Part shown: one piece after another, positions 47,311 to 60,077 of the stretch
Numbering within the stretch: the first letter of the stretch is position 1
How the letters are laid out: each line of letters begins with the position of its first letter
Assembly (NCBI GenBank): GCA_038373865.1
Contig: JAXGGA010004494.1
Span: 23,736 to 87,735, forward strand
DNA: 64,000 nt
Reading direction: 5' to 3'
Origin: Uloborus plumipes
Taxonomy: Eukaryota > Arthropoda > Arachnida > Araneae > Uloboridae
The notes under the pieces: generated by a model
The model's input: only the letters and a program-made list of their open reading frames with translations
Database searches by the model: none
Told to the model about the DNA's origin: nothing
Made by a program: the position numbers and the translations under genes

Positions 47311-50300
47311 TGTTTACATCTGTTCTCTGCCTTAAAATATCTACCCTGCGAAGAAGTTAATGTCCGCTGGCATTAAAGTCGAGCAATTTCTATGAAAAAC
47401 CTTTTCTATTAGAAGATGCATGTTTTTCTTCAGACCCACAATAAGGGTTTTTTTTTCTTTCTTTACCAAAAGATAACTGTGTACAAGAGAACCTGCTTCA
47501 AACCTGAACAATATTTTTTTTTAATTCTTTCATCTAAGCAGTTGCATAAGTAAAGTAGTATAACAAGCAGGAGAGTTCATTTCAATAACATTAAAGAAAA
47601 AAGTTTTCTGAAGAAATATCAATTTTATTAAAATAAAAATCATTTAGGCACAGATAAAAGTAACTGCAAATACAATAGAGGCAAAATGGCGGATAAAAAG
47701 GCTACAAAATCCAATAATATTTTAAATAATAAACAACGTTCTAAACCATATAAAAATGACATCAAATCTTGGAAAACTACAGTAAAGTATACCAGTTAAA
47801 AGCCCCTCTCAAACCTGTTAGTAAAAGAGAAAGATATGTAACTTATTTTTTTAGCAGCTGTTCCATTTTGTTCATTGTGTATAACTCATGCTCTCTTTTT
47901 TTCATCTGAAGTATCTTTTACAGCTTACATATGAATATAAAGAAAATGGCTAACAAAAACTTTTTGTGAAAACTTCGCATTAAAATGAAAAAAAAGCCAA
48001 AGGTGTTTTTTTTCTGAATTAATTTCTTGGTTTATTTTTTAATTATTAATATGCAAAAAAAATTCTATAATTCCTCATGAAGTTCAAGATATACAAAATT
48101 ACAAAATTGTAGGATAACTGACAAAGAATTCGAAAGCATGAGTTATAGCCACTTAAGATTATCTCACGGAAAACGCGGCTGATGGATACAAAACCCACTT
48201 TTATTGCTTTCTAAATAAAAGCTTCTGAAATATCTCCGGAACACATACCGTTTACTTTTTGTACTGCTCTACGGAAAGGAATATTCGTCTTGTACTTAAG
48301 CAATCAATTGAAAGTAAACATCCAAATCCTTGGGAAAGTATATCTCTGTGGGAGTAATTCAAGGAAAATAACTTGCTCATATTGTGTGGACATTTGAATG
48401 CCATATAGTGTGAGACTATTCCTAAGAAGAAAATTCTAGCTCTTGAGCCTGTACTTGAAGATACGGTGTTTTCTTCGGTATGCTCAATTTCGATTGCTAT
48501 TTTTAAAAATCATAAATTTTTCTTCATGCACTTTCGAAAAGTTACATAAAGCATGATGCTAGCATAATAAAAACATTTTATATAGAAAGCATGCTTCTAT
48601 TAGCTTATAGAGCTTATTGGAAGGGTGAAATAATAGAGATTTAATTCCTGAAAGATGCTTATGAATACCTAGTTCCGAATCGTAAATCTCAGAAAATACG
48701 TGTATGTTTAATTTCGAGAAAGATTATCACTCAAGGTTTAACCTAAAGTTTCAGGGAAGGAAATTTAGCACTTAGATAAGGTTCTATTCCCAGAAAAACG
48801 ATTATCAGCGAAAGTTACCTTTAACAAATAAGGGGGATTAATTCTTGAACCGAGTAGAGAAAAGCAAAAGTTTTGATTAATTTTTAAGAAGTGCTGCTGA
48901 TTATATTAAGTTATTAAGATGGCTTAAGAAAAAACTTATTCTCTGAAGGAAATTTACAAAAGGATACAAAAAGGTGTTTAATTAGATAGTAATTACAGTA
49001 AAAATTCATGTCCTCACTGAAGAAATGACAAAATTAGTATGTCGTAAGAGAAGCAAAGGAAATTCATCTCGGTATTTTAAGTTTTCTCAGTAATAATTTG
49101 GAAATAACAAGAGTTGAAATTTCAATAGAAGAAGTACTTATCTGATGTTTGCGACTTAATTTCGTGTTAAATTGCTAGTGGCTTTGAATGTTTTAAGAAT
49201 AAAATTGAAAGCACGCATGTGAATTGAAATAGTTCTTCATTTACTGTCTTCCAGGAAAATGTAATCATTATGAAAGACGAAGTTCTAGGTAAAAAATGAT
49301 GTTAAGTGATAAATACATTTTACCTTTATCTATTCATATGGTAATATTAACGTTGTCGTTTTTATTTTAAAAAATAAATCATAAATGGAATTATTATTAA
49401 AACTAAAAAACTGTTTGATTCTCCTCCAGCACTTCAGTCAAATGCGTTCTCGTTAAATATAAAAACTTCATTTTTGTAAACATTAAACAGTATTTCTTAA
49501 TGTTCTCAACCCCGAAGTGAAATAAGTTAGTTTTATTTTTCAAGTGAAAAACATTTGAATAAATATTTCATTTACAATTCAAGAAGCAGCTGTTATGTTT
49601 AAATATCTATATTTGTTGACAGGTATTTTTATTTAAGCATATTTTCACCCCATTTTTAAATGAAACGTATTTCGTCATTAAACTATTACTTTCTAAGCAA
49701 TGTGTATTTTTGTAAGTCAATAGGTAAATGCTATAAATTGCGCTAAACGCTTTTTACTAACAACTATTTTTTATTTCATCAAATCAAAAATTCAAAATAT
49801 ATTAAGAATCTGAAAAAAATCTATTTTTAGGTACGAAAAAGATATTTTTCGTGTTGTCATTAATGTTAAATATTATTGAATTACTAAAAAAAAAACCCCT
49901 TAAAAGAGTTAATTCAAAAAAATCTTTTCTTCACTAGTTTTTTTTTTATTAGTTTTTTCCAACAAAGCTTGTTTGAAGTAAATCCTCCTTCCAGTTCGGG
50001 ATCTATATTGGCCTGGAATTTCTTCGTTAGGCGCTAATAGGAAATTTTTGAGCTGTTTAAAATTGAACAAAAACTAGTTCAAATAAGAAAGTTAAATATG
50101 GTAATGATGTGTCGTTGCCGAAGTTATTCTAACAAAATTTGCTAGAATCGGACTAGGAGCCAGGCCGGTCATTTAGGGGGGCAGGGAAGTCAATTTCCCA
50201 CCTTCCCCCCTGACTTTGAGAAATCAATGTATTTGCATATAAATAGGCGTGGTTTTTAATGTTTTCCGATGAAACTGCACTGTGTTTGGACCCTTCGCCC

Positions 50301-52140
50301 CCCCCCCCCCCCTGTAAAAACGGGAAATGACAGACATGCTAGGAACTCAAAAGTTATTTGAAGGGAGAGAAACAAACCAGCATGCGCACAATTTCACCAT
50401 CTCAAAACCCTGCTTTTCAATTTTAGATTTTTCAGAATTTTTTTATTACTCAATTTATTTTTGACTTTTTTTGCCGATATTTTTAAGATGAGACTACTTT
50501 CATGCTTTTTTTCACCTTTCTTACTTTATTTATCCTAAACAGGTGAGCTGCAAAACCTAAATTTTGAATATATCATAACATTTTCCACTTAGCCTTGCCA
50601 CGATTTCATCTGGCGAATTTTAAAATGTTTGCAAATATAACTATTGATGTGTTACCTTACCCAAATGAGAAATAAAAATTATAATTTAATAAATAAATTG
50701 CAAGCAAAGTGAGATGGTTCTTTGCGTATGATGATTTTAGGTACACAAGTTTTCCCTAAATTTGTAAAAATGAATCAAATATAGAAAAGTACTAATAGAA
50801 AATATTTTCTCAGAGACTTTCAATATGAAACTTAAACGAAAACTAATTCTTTTAGTAATTATGTATCATTAATTTTTCAAGATGTAGTGCAAATAAAGAA
50901 AAATCCTCTTTTCTGCAAAACATGATATCAGGTGTATTATTTTAGGGAAATATATGAAATAAATATGGTAATATCTTTTGAACAATTCAAAACATGAATA
51001 ATGCGGCTTGTCTATTTGTGGGATTATTTTCGAATAATCAGTTTCTGTTCTCATTTGAAATACCATTTCATTCTTTTAAAATTAGCAATCGTTTCCATCG
51101 TATGCTACACTATAAACATTAGATTTATTCAAATTATTTCGGAAGTTTATTTCAGTTCACAATACCAGATTAATTATACATATTTTTGGTGCATGAGATT
51201 AAATTTTGAAAAATGAAACAATGGAGGTCTTATGTTTCGAAGTTGCATCCAAGCAATTAATAAAAGTATTGTGGAAAGAATAATTTTAATGATATCACTT
51301 GTTTGTGGTAGTGAATCGATGGTTTGTAATAATTTATTGTAATAGTAAAATCAACTAAATTTTATTTAACATCAATTAATTTAACTACAAATCTTTAAAT
51401 ATGCAAAAATGGGGATTGAAAGTTTATATGATGGTTAAAATATAATAGAACGGTAAAAAATATATTACATGAGCTACCCTACATTTAGTTTAAACCATTA
51501 GATAATGCAACGAATATCTAAGTGTTTAAGAGTTATCCCCAAAGTCCTCTTAATATACTTATTTAATTGAAAATTTAATACATGAAAGAAACGTCCATGC
51601 CCTCTTCAAATCTTCAACGGTTACTAAAGCTAATGTCCATGCAAAAAGCTCTGACGAAAGAACTAGAAAAATAAAAACAAGATTTAACTATGCACCACCT
51701 AGTCATAAGTTTTGTGTCTGCATTTAAACCAATTTCTTGTTTTGAGATAAAATGTATGAACAGTCAGACATACAATTTAATAAATTAAATTAAAATTGCA
51801 TAATTACTTACTTCGGCATTTGAACACACGGTTTTTCAAGAAATAGACGAAAGATGATCAATAATATAATCATATGTTTACCAGCATTGAGTTTAATAGA
51901 CAGATCCTAAGTAATGCCACAAACGGTCCAAATGAAAATTTTGAAAAGGAAAACTCGTTTAAAATGAATTTACGTTTGAGGCAGTGAGATAGATTCTCTC
52001 TACCCTTGTGTGTTTTCAACATCTGTGTTGTTGACATAGATATCTTGATTTGAAAAAGCCTAATTATCGTCATACCAGCTTTAAAAAAAAAAAAGCTAAA
52101 CCAGCGAAAGCCAAATTGTGTTGATCCGCAAATTAAAATA
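47311..52140. other. Long AT-rich stretch without a recognisable gene
   Basis: About 4.8 kb of unique-looking sequence. The exception is 50155-50350, which is GC-richer with G and C runs (CTTCCCCCCTGACTTTGAG; 14 C residues near 50299) and is likely an old interspersed repeat of unknown class. Open frames at 50869-51066, 51001-51216 and 51870-52073 have no motifs. Confidence 0.5.
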
Positions 52141-52561
52141 CAACTGCGGTGGGCGAGTTTTGTCGTATTTGTTTACTTTTGCCGAGTTGTGTGTACTATA
52201 TTGAACATTCCTTTCGTATATATAGCATACAACTCGACAAGTGATAGTGATTAAGTTACTGAATATTTCCTCTCTGTAGTCTTCAAATTTCAGTGGGGAT
52301 TTTCATTAATTGTTGTCATTATTCTGACGGGAAATTTCTCCCTATTGTCTCTTTCTTTAATTTAAGCCAGATAGTTGAACATGCTTCACTTGACCTAATT
52401 TTTGTTCTTGAGGTAGACCCACAGAGTAAAGATACATAGAGAAAGTATGTGGTAGCCTTTCCGCTGCCAGAACCTACCTGGCTTTAACCACGTGATCTAC
52501 AACCACCGCAGTTGATCATAGCATGCACTTCTATGGAGATGAACTGTTGTTTTGAGATAAA
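52141..52561 (+). promoter_or_regulatory. GC-richer upstream region of the THAP exon, bounded by a 12-bp inverted repeat
   Basis: CAACTGCGGTGG (52141-52152) and CCACCGCAGTTG (52503-52514) form a perfect inverted pair. Inside is a second imperfect pair, CGAGTTGTGTGTAC / ATAGCATACAACTCG, around a TATATATAG at about 52217 that could be a TATA box (inference). The motif CACGTGATCTACAAC at 52489-52503 is shared with the inverted block at 53940-54027. The region ends at the ATG of the THAP exon. Confidence 0.4.
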
Positions 52562-52632
52562 ATGGTTTCTAAATGTTGTGCATTTGGATGCAAAGAAAAA
52601 TCGGTCAAGAGAGGACCAATAACATTCCATAG
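52562..52632 (+). CDS. First exon of a THAP-domain protein
   Basis: ATG opens a 23-codon segment whose translation has the start of a THAP (C2CH) zinc finger: M-V-S-K-C-C-A-F-G-C, a basic linker, then R-G-P-I-T-F-H-R. The spaced C-C..G-C pair gives the first zinc ligands, and I-T-F-H is the usual S-F-H-R-F position. After the second base of the Arg codon comes GTAAGT, a canonical donor in the place where THAP genes often have an intron. THAP domains bind DNA in the major groove and occur in cell-cycle regulators and P-element-type transposases. The second half of the domain (W, third Cys, His, AVPTIF) was not found before 54.0 kb, so this is either a gene with a long intron or an orphan exon. 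Confidence 0.75.
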
Positions 52633-52638
52633 GTAAGT

Positions 52639-53804
52639 TTAGTCTGTAATAATATCCCAGTTATTTTCAAAACTCTTGCTTTAATTGTTGAAAATAGAGT
52701 TAGAAAGATTTTTACTTTGTTGGCGAGCAACATTTTATGAACAAAATTAACAATTTTAGTTGAGCGTTTTCGCTTTCTATCCTTGATCACACAGAATGCA
52801 TAGAAATCCATATCCTCACCGATAGTGTAAATCTGTGACTTCAATAAGTTCTATTTCAACAAATTAATGTTTTTGCATAGTTTGTGGGGAATGTAAAGCC
52901 TTGATTTAAATGCCATTAAATTACCATTTAAACATTTTATTCAATTAGAAGTATTGCCCTTTCTTTCTGGAAAAAGTTACAGCAAAAGTGAAATACTCTA
53001 TTTTTCGTAATTCGACTTTTTTGCACTATTCATCTGTCGGTACGACCTTATACCACACAAGCAGAATGAAAGGGCATGTCTCAAAAATTGCATTTTAAAA
53101 AAATCACCTCCCCTACTTATGATGTTTTTTTATTCATTCTCTACTGAACTATGTGTAACTAATTATCAATTGTTTGTACATACGTAAAGCAACTGCTTTT
53201 TTAAAGATTATTTCTCTCAATTTCAGGCGGGGGAAGGGGGGCGGGTAGAGAAAACAATGTTTTTAAGAACCCTTAGAAAATGTTTTATCTATAAGCTTAA
53301 ATAGGTTTTGGTTGAATCGAACTACTATTAGAACTTAGAACAATTAACATTATTATTCAAAAATACAAAAGACAATCGAAAACGTCTCTAAATACAGTTA
53401 AGTGACTTTTTAACTTTTCTGTTAAAAGCTGTTTAAATTGTAATGATTAACACACATTTTCAAAGTTGTTTATGTTTTAATTTCGTTGAATAAAAAATAG
53501 GTAAATTTTACCAGATATTGTAAAATACTGCGCTTTTAAAATGAAACTTTTGTTTGTATGTGTGTGCTCTTTTAAAATACTTTATTATTACCCTTTCATC
53601 AAAGAACTGAATGTGTGTTCTGTGATATATGCATGGACATTGAATGTTTTCTATTAAATTCATATGCTCATCTACATACACTGCATCCCCCCCTCCCAAA
53701 AAAAGAAAAACTTTTGAAACCTAATTTGAAACAAGTAGAAAATTCTATTTTTCTATTTCGTGTCATGGATTGTTTGTCGGAGATGGAACTTGCAAGCAGA
53801 AAAT
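52639..53804. other. Intronic or intergenic sequence after the THAP exon
   Basis: No second THAP exon could be identified. A G-rich patch lies at about 53226-53250. A minus-strand frame at 53508-53699 has no motif. Confidence 0.45.
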
Positions 53805-54027
53805 AAACAAATGTCTCCCGAAGCGATCGGAATAATCGAGCGAACAAAAAGCGCAAGGAAGCATTTGCCTACCAACAGCTTGCAAATGATCGCCAAAAAT
53901 TTTAACGCGCCAGAGCGTCAGAAAGAAAGAGAGGTTTTCGTTGTAGATCACGTGATATATCTTAGCGCTACTGACATCCACTGCTTCATTTGGACATGCG
54001 CGGTCTATTCATTTTTAGTCTGTGGGT
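53805..54027 (-). pseudogene. Inverted paralogue of the THAP exon-1 region, possibly with a decayed exon
   Basis: Read on the minus strand, ACCCACAGA (54027-54019) is followed 64 bp later by CACGTGATCTACAAC (53954-53940). The THAP upstream region has the same two words 63 bp apart (52417-52425, 52489-52503), and the bases between align partly (TAAA, ATAGA, ATGT). At 75 bp further (58 bp in the THAP copy) is an ATG at 53864 opening M-L-P-C-A-F-C-S, which recalls the C-C-A-F-G-C of the THAP start. The zinc-finger spacing is not intact and no donor is seen, so any exon is decayed. The block is CpG-richer than its surroundings. Confidence 0.45.
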
Positions 54028-54949
54028 AGACCTTGCAAAGCCGGGACGGCGTAGTTCGTAAATAGTAAATAAATTGTTGCCACTAGAGAAGAGCCATAAC
54101 TATAAATACTACAGAAATTTCTCTATCTATTGCAAACGAAAGCGTATGGAAAACTAATAACTACCAATTAAGAAGCCGTACCTGATTATGAACATTTCAA
54201 GAATATAAATAGATGAAAAAGCTCTTGTACTCATGGATCTACAATTCATTGAAAAGTGATACATGTAAATGCTGAAGTTTTTGCTAAAGCACTAACCTTC
54301 AAGAGGAGGCTGCTCTGCAATAAGGTATTTGCGTTTAAATAGGAGCACTATTTCAATAGTTCCAACACGCTAACCGATTCAGCATTCTTCTCAAATATCT
54401 AGAATTAATGGCATCTAAATTTTTCAAAGCTGATCGCTTAGCCAGTGTGTTTAGTTAAAAAGGTGTTACAAGACTATGTCGCATCATAAATGCGACATGT
54501 CAGGACTCTGAATGAATGATTACTTGTAGGTTGTTTAACAGTGCAAGCTGATTATTATTTTCTTTTTTTTTTTTTGTAAGTGCTTAGAAGAATTACTTCA
54601 TCTCCAGCTTTGCTAAAGTTACTTTAACCATATTATGTTTAGAAATTCTGGCTCATCAGCAGTCTCACAAAGGCACAATTCATGGCATAGAAAATCAGTT
54701 AGAAGTTCCAGGACTAATTTATGTGAATTAAACACTCTAAAAGTTTTTTTTTTTAAACATTTTAGTAATTAATTTTAGCATAATATTTTTTGAACTTAGC
54801 AACACTATTAAGCTGTATTTTGCTGCGAATAACTACAATTGAAAAAAAGCTAAATTATAACACAAAGCAGAGCAATTTGCTTCTATTGAAGCTGTGGATT
54901 AAATACAAAACGGTGCACTAAATAGATAGATAGATTGATAAACAGATAT
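54028..54949. other. Unique AT-rich sequence ending in GATA-like repeats
   Basis: No gene is recognised. A short GATA-rich stretch (54923-54949) precedes the hAT-like element. Confidence 0.5.
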
Positions 54950-55623
54950 TAGTGGTTCCCAACCTAAGTGAGATTGCCCTTAAAGGGTTTATTGGCTCCT
55001 CAAGGGGGGGGGGATAAATTTTTTAAGGGTAGTAGGAGGCAATGAGTATTTAAAAGAGAAAATGGTAATTATAAAAAACCAGCGAATATCGAAATTTAAA
55101 CGTATACGACACGGATTGTTCACAGTTCAGACAAAAAAATCCAAGTTAAGAAAGAAACAGTTAAAGAGCTTCCTCCTCACAACTCAGTTGAAGTTTAAGA
55201 AGTATTTTGTCATTCTTTGCCACATTTATGAATTTTTAAATTTTTATTTATTTTCCCTTTAAATTTTTAGTTTCAGTGTTTTTGGTTCCCTCCGATTCCA
55301 AAGTAAAAATAATAATAATTTCATGAAAAGTATGCTTCTGTTTTTGAAACGTACAACATCGATCTTAATTATTTCCCTTCAAAAGCCTATCCTTTTGTAA
55401 GAGAAAAAAGTGTGTAAAAACTACATTTATTGCTTTATAAATATTTTTAGTTTAAAAATGCTTCATTACGTAAATTTTACTTTAAATTAAAATTAAATAT
55501 TTATATTTTCAATAATATCGATGGTCGCTTGCGTCAACTTACGATTTTTTCAAGGAAAACTGAGGGGGGAGATTAGTAAGCCATTTGGGGGAGGCAATGG
55601 CCTAAAAGGCTGGGAAACACTGA
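54950..55623. mobile_element. hAT-like non-autonomous element
   Basis: The left end TAGTGGTTCCCAACCTAAGT and the right end GGCTGGGAAACACTGA form an imperfect inverted pair of the well-known hAT type (CAGTGGTTCCCAACC). Subterminal G runs (GGGGGGGG near 55005; GGGGGGAGATTAG near 55565) follow on both sides. The 8-bp flanks (ACAGATAT and TATATATA) no longer match. It sits in a GATA/TATA-rich tract (54923-54949 and 55624-55712). A 66-codon frame inside (55062) is K-rich without motifs. Confidence 0.65.
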
Positions 55624-57813
55624 TATATATAGATAATATTTATAGATAAATATATAGATATAAATATAGATGCATAGGTACAAATAGAAATATAGAAATA
55701 GATATAGACATTTTTCTGTTTTAGGTGAAGGAATTTAGCATACAGCTTGAAATTAACATTTGAGGGGAGATGGCAGATAACATATTAACTGCAATTAAAA
55801 TTGTCAGAACATATTTCTTGAATATAATCACTGTAGTTATTGAAATAACAATCGAAAAAGCTATGATACCAGACAATCAACAAACTGTGTGATTATGTAA
55901 CCCTATTTATATCTCTGAATTAAACTAACTTCGATAACCAAACTTTGATGCAATTTTTTAAACGTGATAACATTGAAATCTGTATAAACATTAAGTATAT
56001 AGGACAGATAGTTTTTCTCTGAAAGAAATCTGAATTCAACCTTAAATTTAAGGAAATAACGTAAGCTGCGTGTAAAAATAAAACTCAATTCAGTCTACTA
56101 TACATTTTACAAGACAAAAACTGTTTAAACGTACTAATACGTATGTAAATAGTAATACTTACATAAATGCGCAGTTTTAGCAAAAAATGATATTTGATTC
56201 CCATGAACTAAGTTCCAAACAAATCTCGGCATTCGTAATTTTCAAACATTTTAACTTCAGCTCTATTTCGAGAAGTGAATAGCACTCGTGCTGAATAGTG
56301 AATACGAGGATAAAAACAACAAACAAACTTACTTTGAATTGCAAGCCTCTTCCGTGTTGAGTCTTTTTATTACGACACTAATATAAAGCTTCTGCTTGGA
56401 AGACAGCGCACCCTTTATAAATTCTCCTTTCACAAATGAAATATTTAGATTCTGCTTCGAAGAAGATAAAAGAATGATGTCTCTTTCTGTATATTACGTT
56501 CATCAACATTTTCTAGAAGAAAATTTCAATAAATTTCCATGATTGATAAATAGAACTGAAATAGAAATTGCTAGACGCGGAAGAAGAAAAAAAAATATTT
56601 AAAAAAATCATTTTTCAAACTACTGAATTATTAAAGACAAAGGAAAAAATTAAACGTATTAAATGCGTTAATTTAATAAATTCTCTCATACTATTAATTA
56701 TAAATATAGTTCATTTTAATGGCATCTTAATTCTTTTTAAACAAAGATGCTCATTTTTTTTTCATACATGCTTATATTCTGTTTCATGAAAAATATCAAT
56801 AATACATTCAAAAGTAGTGTAAAATGCACTATATAAAAAACGAACTTTTATCACATTTTATTTTTTTTTTATTATTTTTTTTTACGTATTCTGAACAGAC
56901 GCTTTTGTCTTTAAGCTTTTCAAAGTAAGTTCTCTAAAATGAGCTGATACTTTCCATTTCAACGGCGTCTTAGTTTTTTATACAACTGAAATTCTTTAGT
57001 ATTTGTCCATGTATGATTATCCTTAGTTTCATACAAAGTATACAAAAATATTACTAATAAAGTAACATGAAAAATATTGTTGAAGAAACGAGCTTTTATC
57101 AGCTTATTTTTAAATATTTTCAACGAGAAAACGATTTTATATTTAATACTTTTTATAGAACCTCGTCATTATGAAGAACAAAATGCAGATACACAATTCT
57201 GAAACAGTTACTAGAAGGATAATTTATCTTTAAGTTGAGAAATATTAAAAATATATGAAAGAAAAAAACGAAATTTTTCCTAGAACTCTTTAAAAAGTAA
57301 AGCTTTTGATGTTGAATGAAATATCAATACTATTTTCTAAAATGTCCTATGACCTTTCTCAATGTATACCATTTCCTTCAATACGGGGGAAAGGGGTATA
57401 AGCTTTGCACGCGCTTTGAGAAGAAGATAAATACACAAATGTAATAAAAAATATTATCTTCTGGCTGAGGGAAAAAAAATCCCACTTACTTTATTTAATA
57501 TTACATGTTTCAAGAAATGATAGAAAAGTTATTGGCAACCATATCTAGAGCAGTTTGTTTGCTTCAAAGAGTTCTACACTTTTAAGGAGGAATTTCGTCA
57601 TACTTCTTTGAAAACTAGATCAAAAAATATGTCATTTTCGAAAAAAGACTATTTATAAGATGTATACTGAAAGATCCCAGAAGATTGCAATCAAAAATTG
57701 AAATGCAGCTGTTAGCTCCATGCGAATATAAATGTAATGCCTTGAATGCTAATATATTTCAAGAATTTCTCATTTCTCCTAAAGACAGCGGTCTATATAT
57801 AATCACATATATA
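55624..57813. other. AT-rich sequence, GATA-like at its start
   Basis: 55624-55712 is a degenerate ATAGATA/ATATAGA tract. The remainder has no recognisable gene or repeat; the frame at 56568-56789 is low-complexity. Confidence 0.5.
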
Positions 57814-58464
57814 CAGGGTGTCCACTCCAATCGTGGACCAATAGCTAATTTCTAAACCGTTAGAGATAAGCATATAGTTTATTTAGGAAAAAATCTCCAA
57901 ATTACGAAAGGAATTTTGGGTCTATTCAATGTTTTTCAAAAAATCAAATTTTGAAAGAGTTACGAAATTTAAATTTTTATACATCCCCCCAGTCCTATCA
58001 GTCATATTTAGTAAAACATTCTTGACACTGTAACGTTTAAAACTAAAAAAAAATCACTCTTCTACCACAAAAATTGACCGAGTTATGACGTTTTGAAAAA
58101 TCAAGATTTTGAAGGATTTCGCATACGGTCCCTTAAGCGATCGCTCGATGACGTCATGAAATAATGCAAAATCTTGATTTTTCAAAACGTCATAACTCGG
58201 TCAATTTTTGTGGTAGAAGAGTGATTTTTTTTTAGTTTTAAACGTTACAGTGTCAAGAATGTTTTACTAAATATGATTGATAGGACTGGGGGGCTGTATA
58301 AAAATTTTAATTTCGTAACTCTTTCAAAATTTGATTTTTTGAAAAACATTGAATAGACCCAAAATTCCTTTCGTAATTTGGAGATTTTTTCCTAAATAAA
58401 CTATATGCTTATCTCTAACGGTTTAGAAATTAGCTATTGGTCCACGATTGGAGTGGACACCCTG
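57814..58464. mobile_element. 650-bp palindromic fold-back element, copy 3
   Basis: Same ends and arms as copies 1 and 2, with TA on both sides, but here only a short TATATA tract lies on the left and none on the right. The centre reads GGATTTCGCATACGGTCCCT...GATGACGTCATGAAATAATGC in part, the reverse complement of copy 2. Non-coding. Confidence 0.9.
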
Positions 58465-59846
58465 TATTTTTAGTATACCTACTGCACCAAGATTTTTTGG
58501 ACTGTAAGTCGTTTGTAGATATCGAATACTGTTTGCAGTATTCGATAAAAATGTTACTATTATGATACATATTAAATCTTATCATAGTGGAGCTGTTAAC
58601 CGCAATCGTACTTGTTTTTTATCAAGAGACGATATGTAAGATAGAAAAAAAAGTCAAAATAAACTAGTACAACCAGAGCAAAAAGAAAGTGATAAGTAAA
58701 CTTATTAGTTTTGAATTTATTAAAACAGTAAATAGAATTATAACTATGTTTTTAAGGCAATCTTTTATTAGTAGGAAAGTAAAACATTCCTACTAATACA
58801 ATTGACTGCAAAAATCTTTTTTGTATTAAGTTGTTGGTTTTATGTTTAGGAACTGTACCAAGGCTTGTGTGTCTATATAGAAAAAATTTCCACTACTATC
58901 AGACTTAACTTTCTTTTCTAATATAAAAAATACAGTTTGAGTAAAAAGTATCAATTGAGTCTGTAATTTTCCACTCAATTTATGAAAATACATTTCGCTG
59001 TGTTTTCTAAGCAATCGTGTTTGGATGTACTTTTAGTTATTAGCTCTTTTTTTATTTAATTTTACCTGTATTTGAATTGTTGTTTTGTTATTTAAAATTG
59101 ATGTTGTAGTTTTAGACCGTTGGCAAGTTCCATCCTTGTTTTATGTTTGTATTCATTGGCAATATTGTTGACATTTGTCTTACTCGAAAAAGTTAAGGGT
59201 CGCACTAAGCTGCAGTCATACATAGAACCCCTCGCAAAAAAAGCAAGTTGATTTTGAATAAAAGAAACAACAAGTGGCAATTATAAGCCTAAAATAAAAT
59301 AAAATCACATTCAGACAAACAGTATTTTGAGAATTTTCACCCCTCCCCCCTCCCTTGCAAATACAATATTTTTATTTGTCTAAAAAATATGGGGTTTTAA
59401 TTGTTAAAACTTCCACTTAATATATTTCTTCTTTTGATTTATATTTTGATAAACACTATGAAGAAGAAAAAAAAAACGAGCAAGAAGAAAATTCTACTAA
59501 TACTTAATTATTACTTGACGTAAACAATGCATTTTCAAACGTGTAATTCACTGCCTTGTTTAGAAGACATAACAATATTTCATTCTTCCTCGCGTTTTGC
59601 ATTAACTGACGCTCACAAGAGTAAAATAATTTTTCATTCCGCTTTTGCACGGAAGGAATCTCCTGGTATTCATATTTCATTTCCCTGGACATTATTTTGT
59701 GGCTCCTCAGCTTGTTCGCAAAATTAAGAGCAGCTTTTCTCCGAACATGAGCATTAAATTTTGTAACCTGTCTTCACCAAATAAGCAAAACTAATCAGAA
59801 ACGTTCTTCTATGAGGTTATAGCGTTAAATAAGGAGGTGGAAATTA
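58465..59846. other. Unique sequence with two small perfect hairpins
   Basis: ATCGAATACTG-TTTG-CAGTATTCGAT at 58521-58546 and TATTAGTAGGAA-9 nt-TTCCTACTAATA at 58766-58798 are perfect short stem-loops. No gene is supported; frames at 58826-59014, 59092-59280 and 59527-59727 lack motifs. A C-rich patch is at about 59340. Confidence 0.5.
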
Positions 59847-60077
59847 ATGCCGTGGGCTTCTGGCATCTCATTCATTGTTATTTCGGCGGAAGAAAGCAGT
59901 ATTCTGCATGAAGAGCTGCGCTTAATCGTGATTTTTCTTGTCGCAGTGAGTTCAGTGACCGCTCCACAAAAAGCTGAGTCTATTTGTCACTACGACAAAA
60001 TCTGCTCTGATCCAATTTGTTCGCAGTTGAGACAGAAAGGAGTCTGTGGCTTGCGTATAGCTGATCTTTATCCTTAA
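59847..60077 (+). CDS. Unrecognised ORF with a hydrophobic stretch and four cysteines
   Basis: The 76-codon frame starts with ATG and ends TAA. Residues about 27-41 form a hydrophobic run (L-R-L-I-V-I-F-L-V-A-V-S-S-V-T) followed by A-P-Q-K-A-E-S, which resembles a signal peptide and its cleavage region. After it come four cysteines spaced C-x5-C-x4-C-x8-C. The signal-like part does not begin at the frame's ATG; an ATG in another frame (59908) lies just before it, so the 5' part may be frameshifted, spliced or an exon boundary. The sequence is clearly less AT-biased than its surroundings. No family is recognised and no function is proposed; chance is still possible. Confidence 0.35.
   Translation: MPWASGISFIVISAEESSILHEELRLIVIFLVAVSSVTAPQKAESICHYDKICSDPICSQLRQKGVCGLRIADLYP

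Noticed and set aside
47085..47360. 91-codon plus-strand frame
   Set aside because: It spans both arms of the fold-back at 46996-47310, so the frame is an artefact of the inverted repeat.
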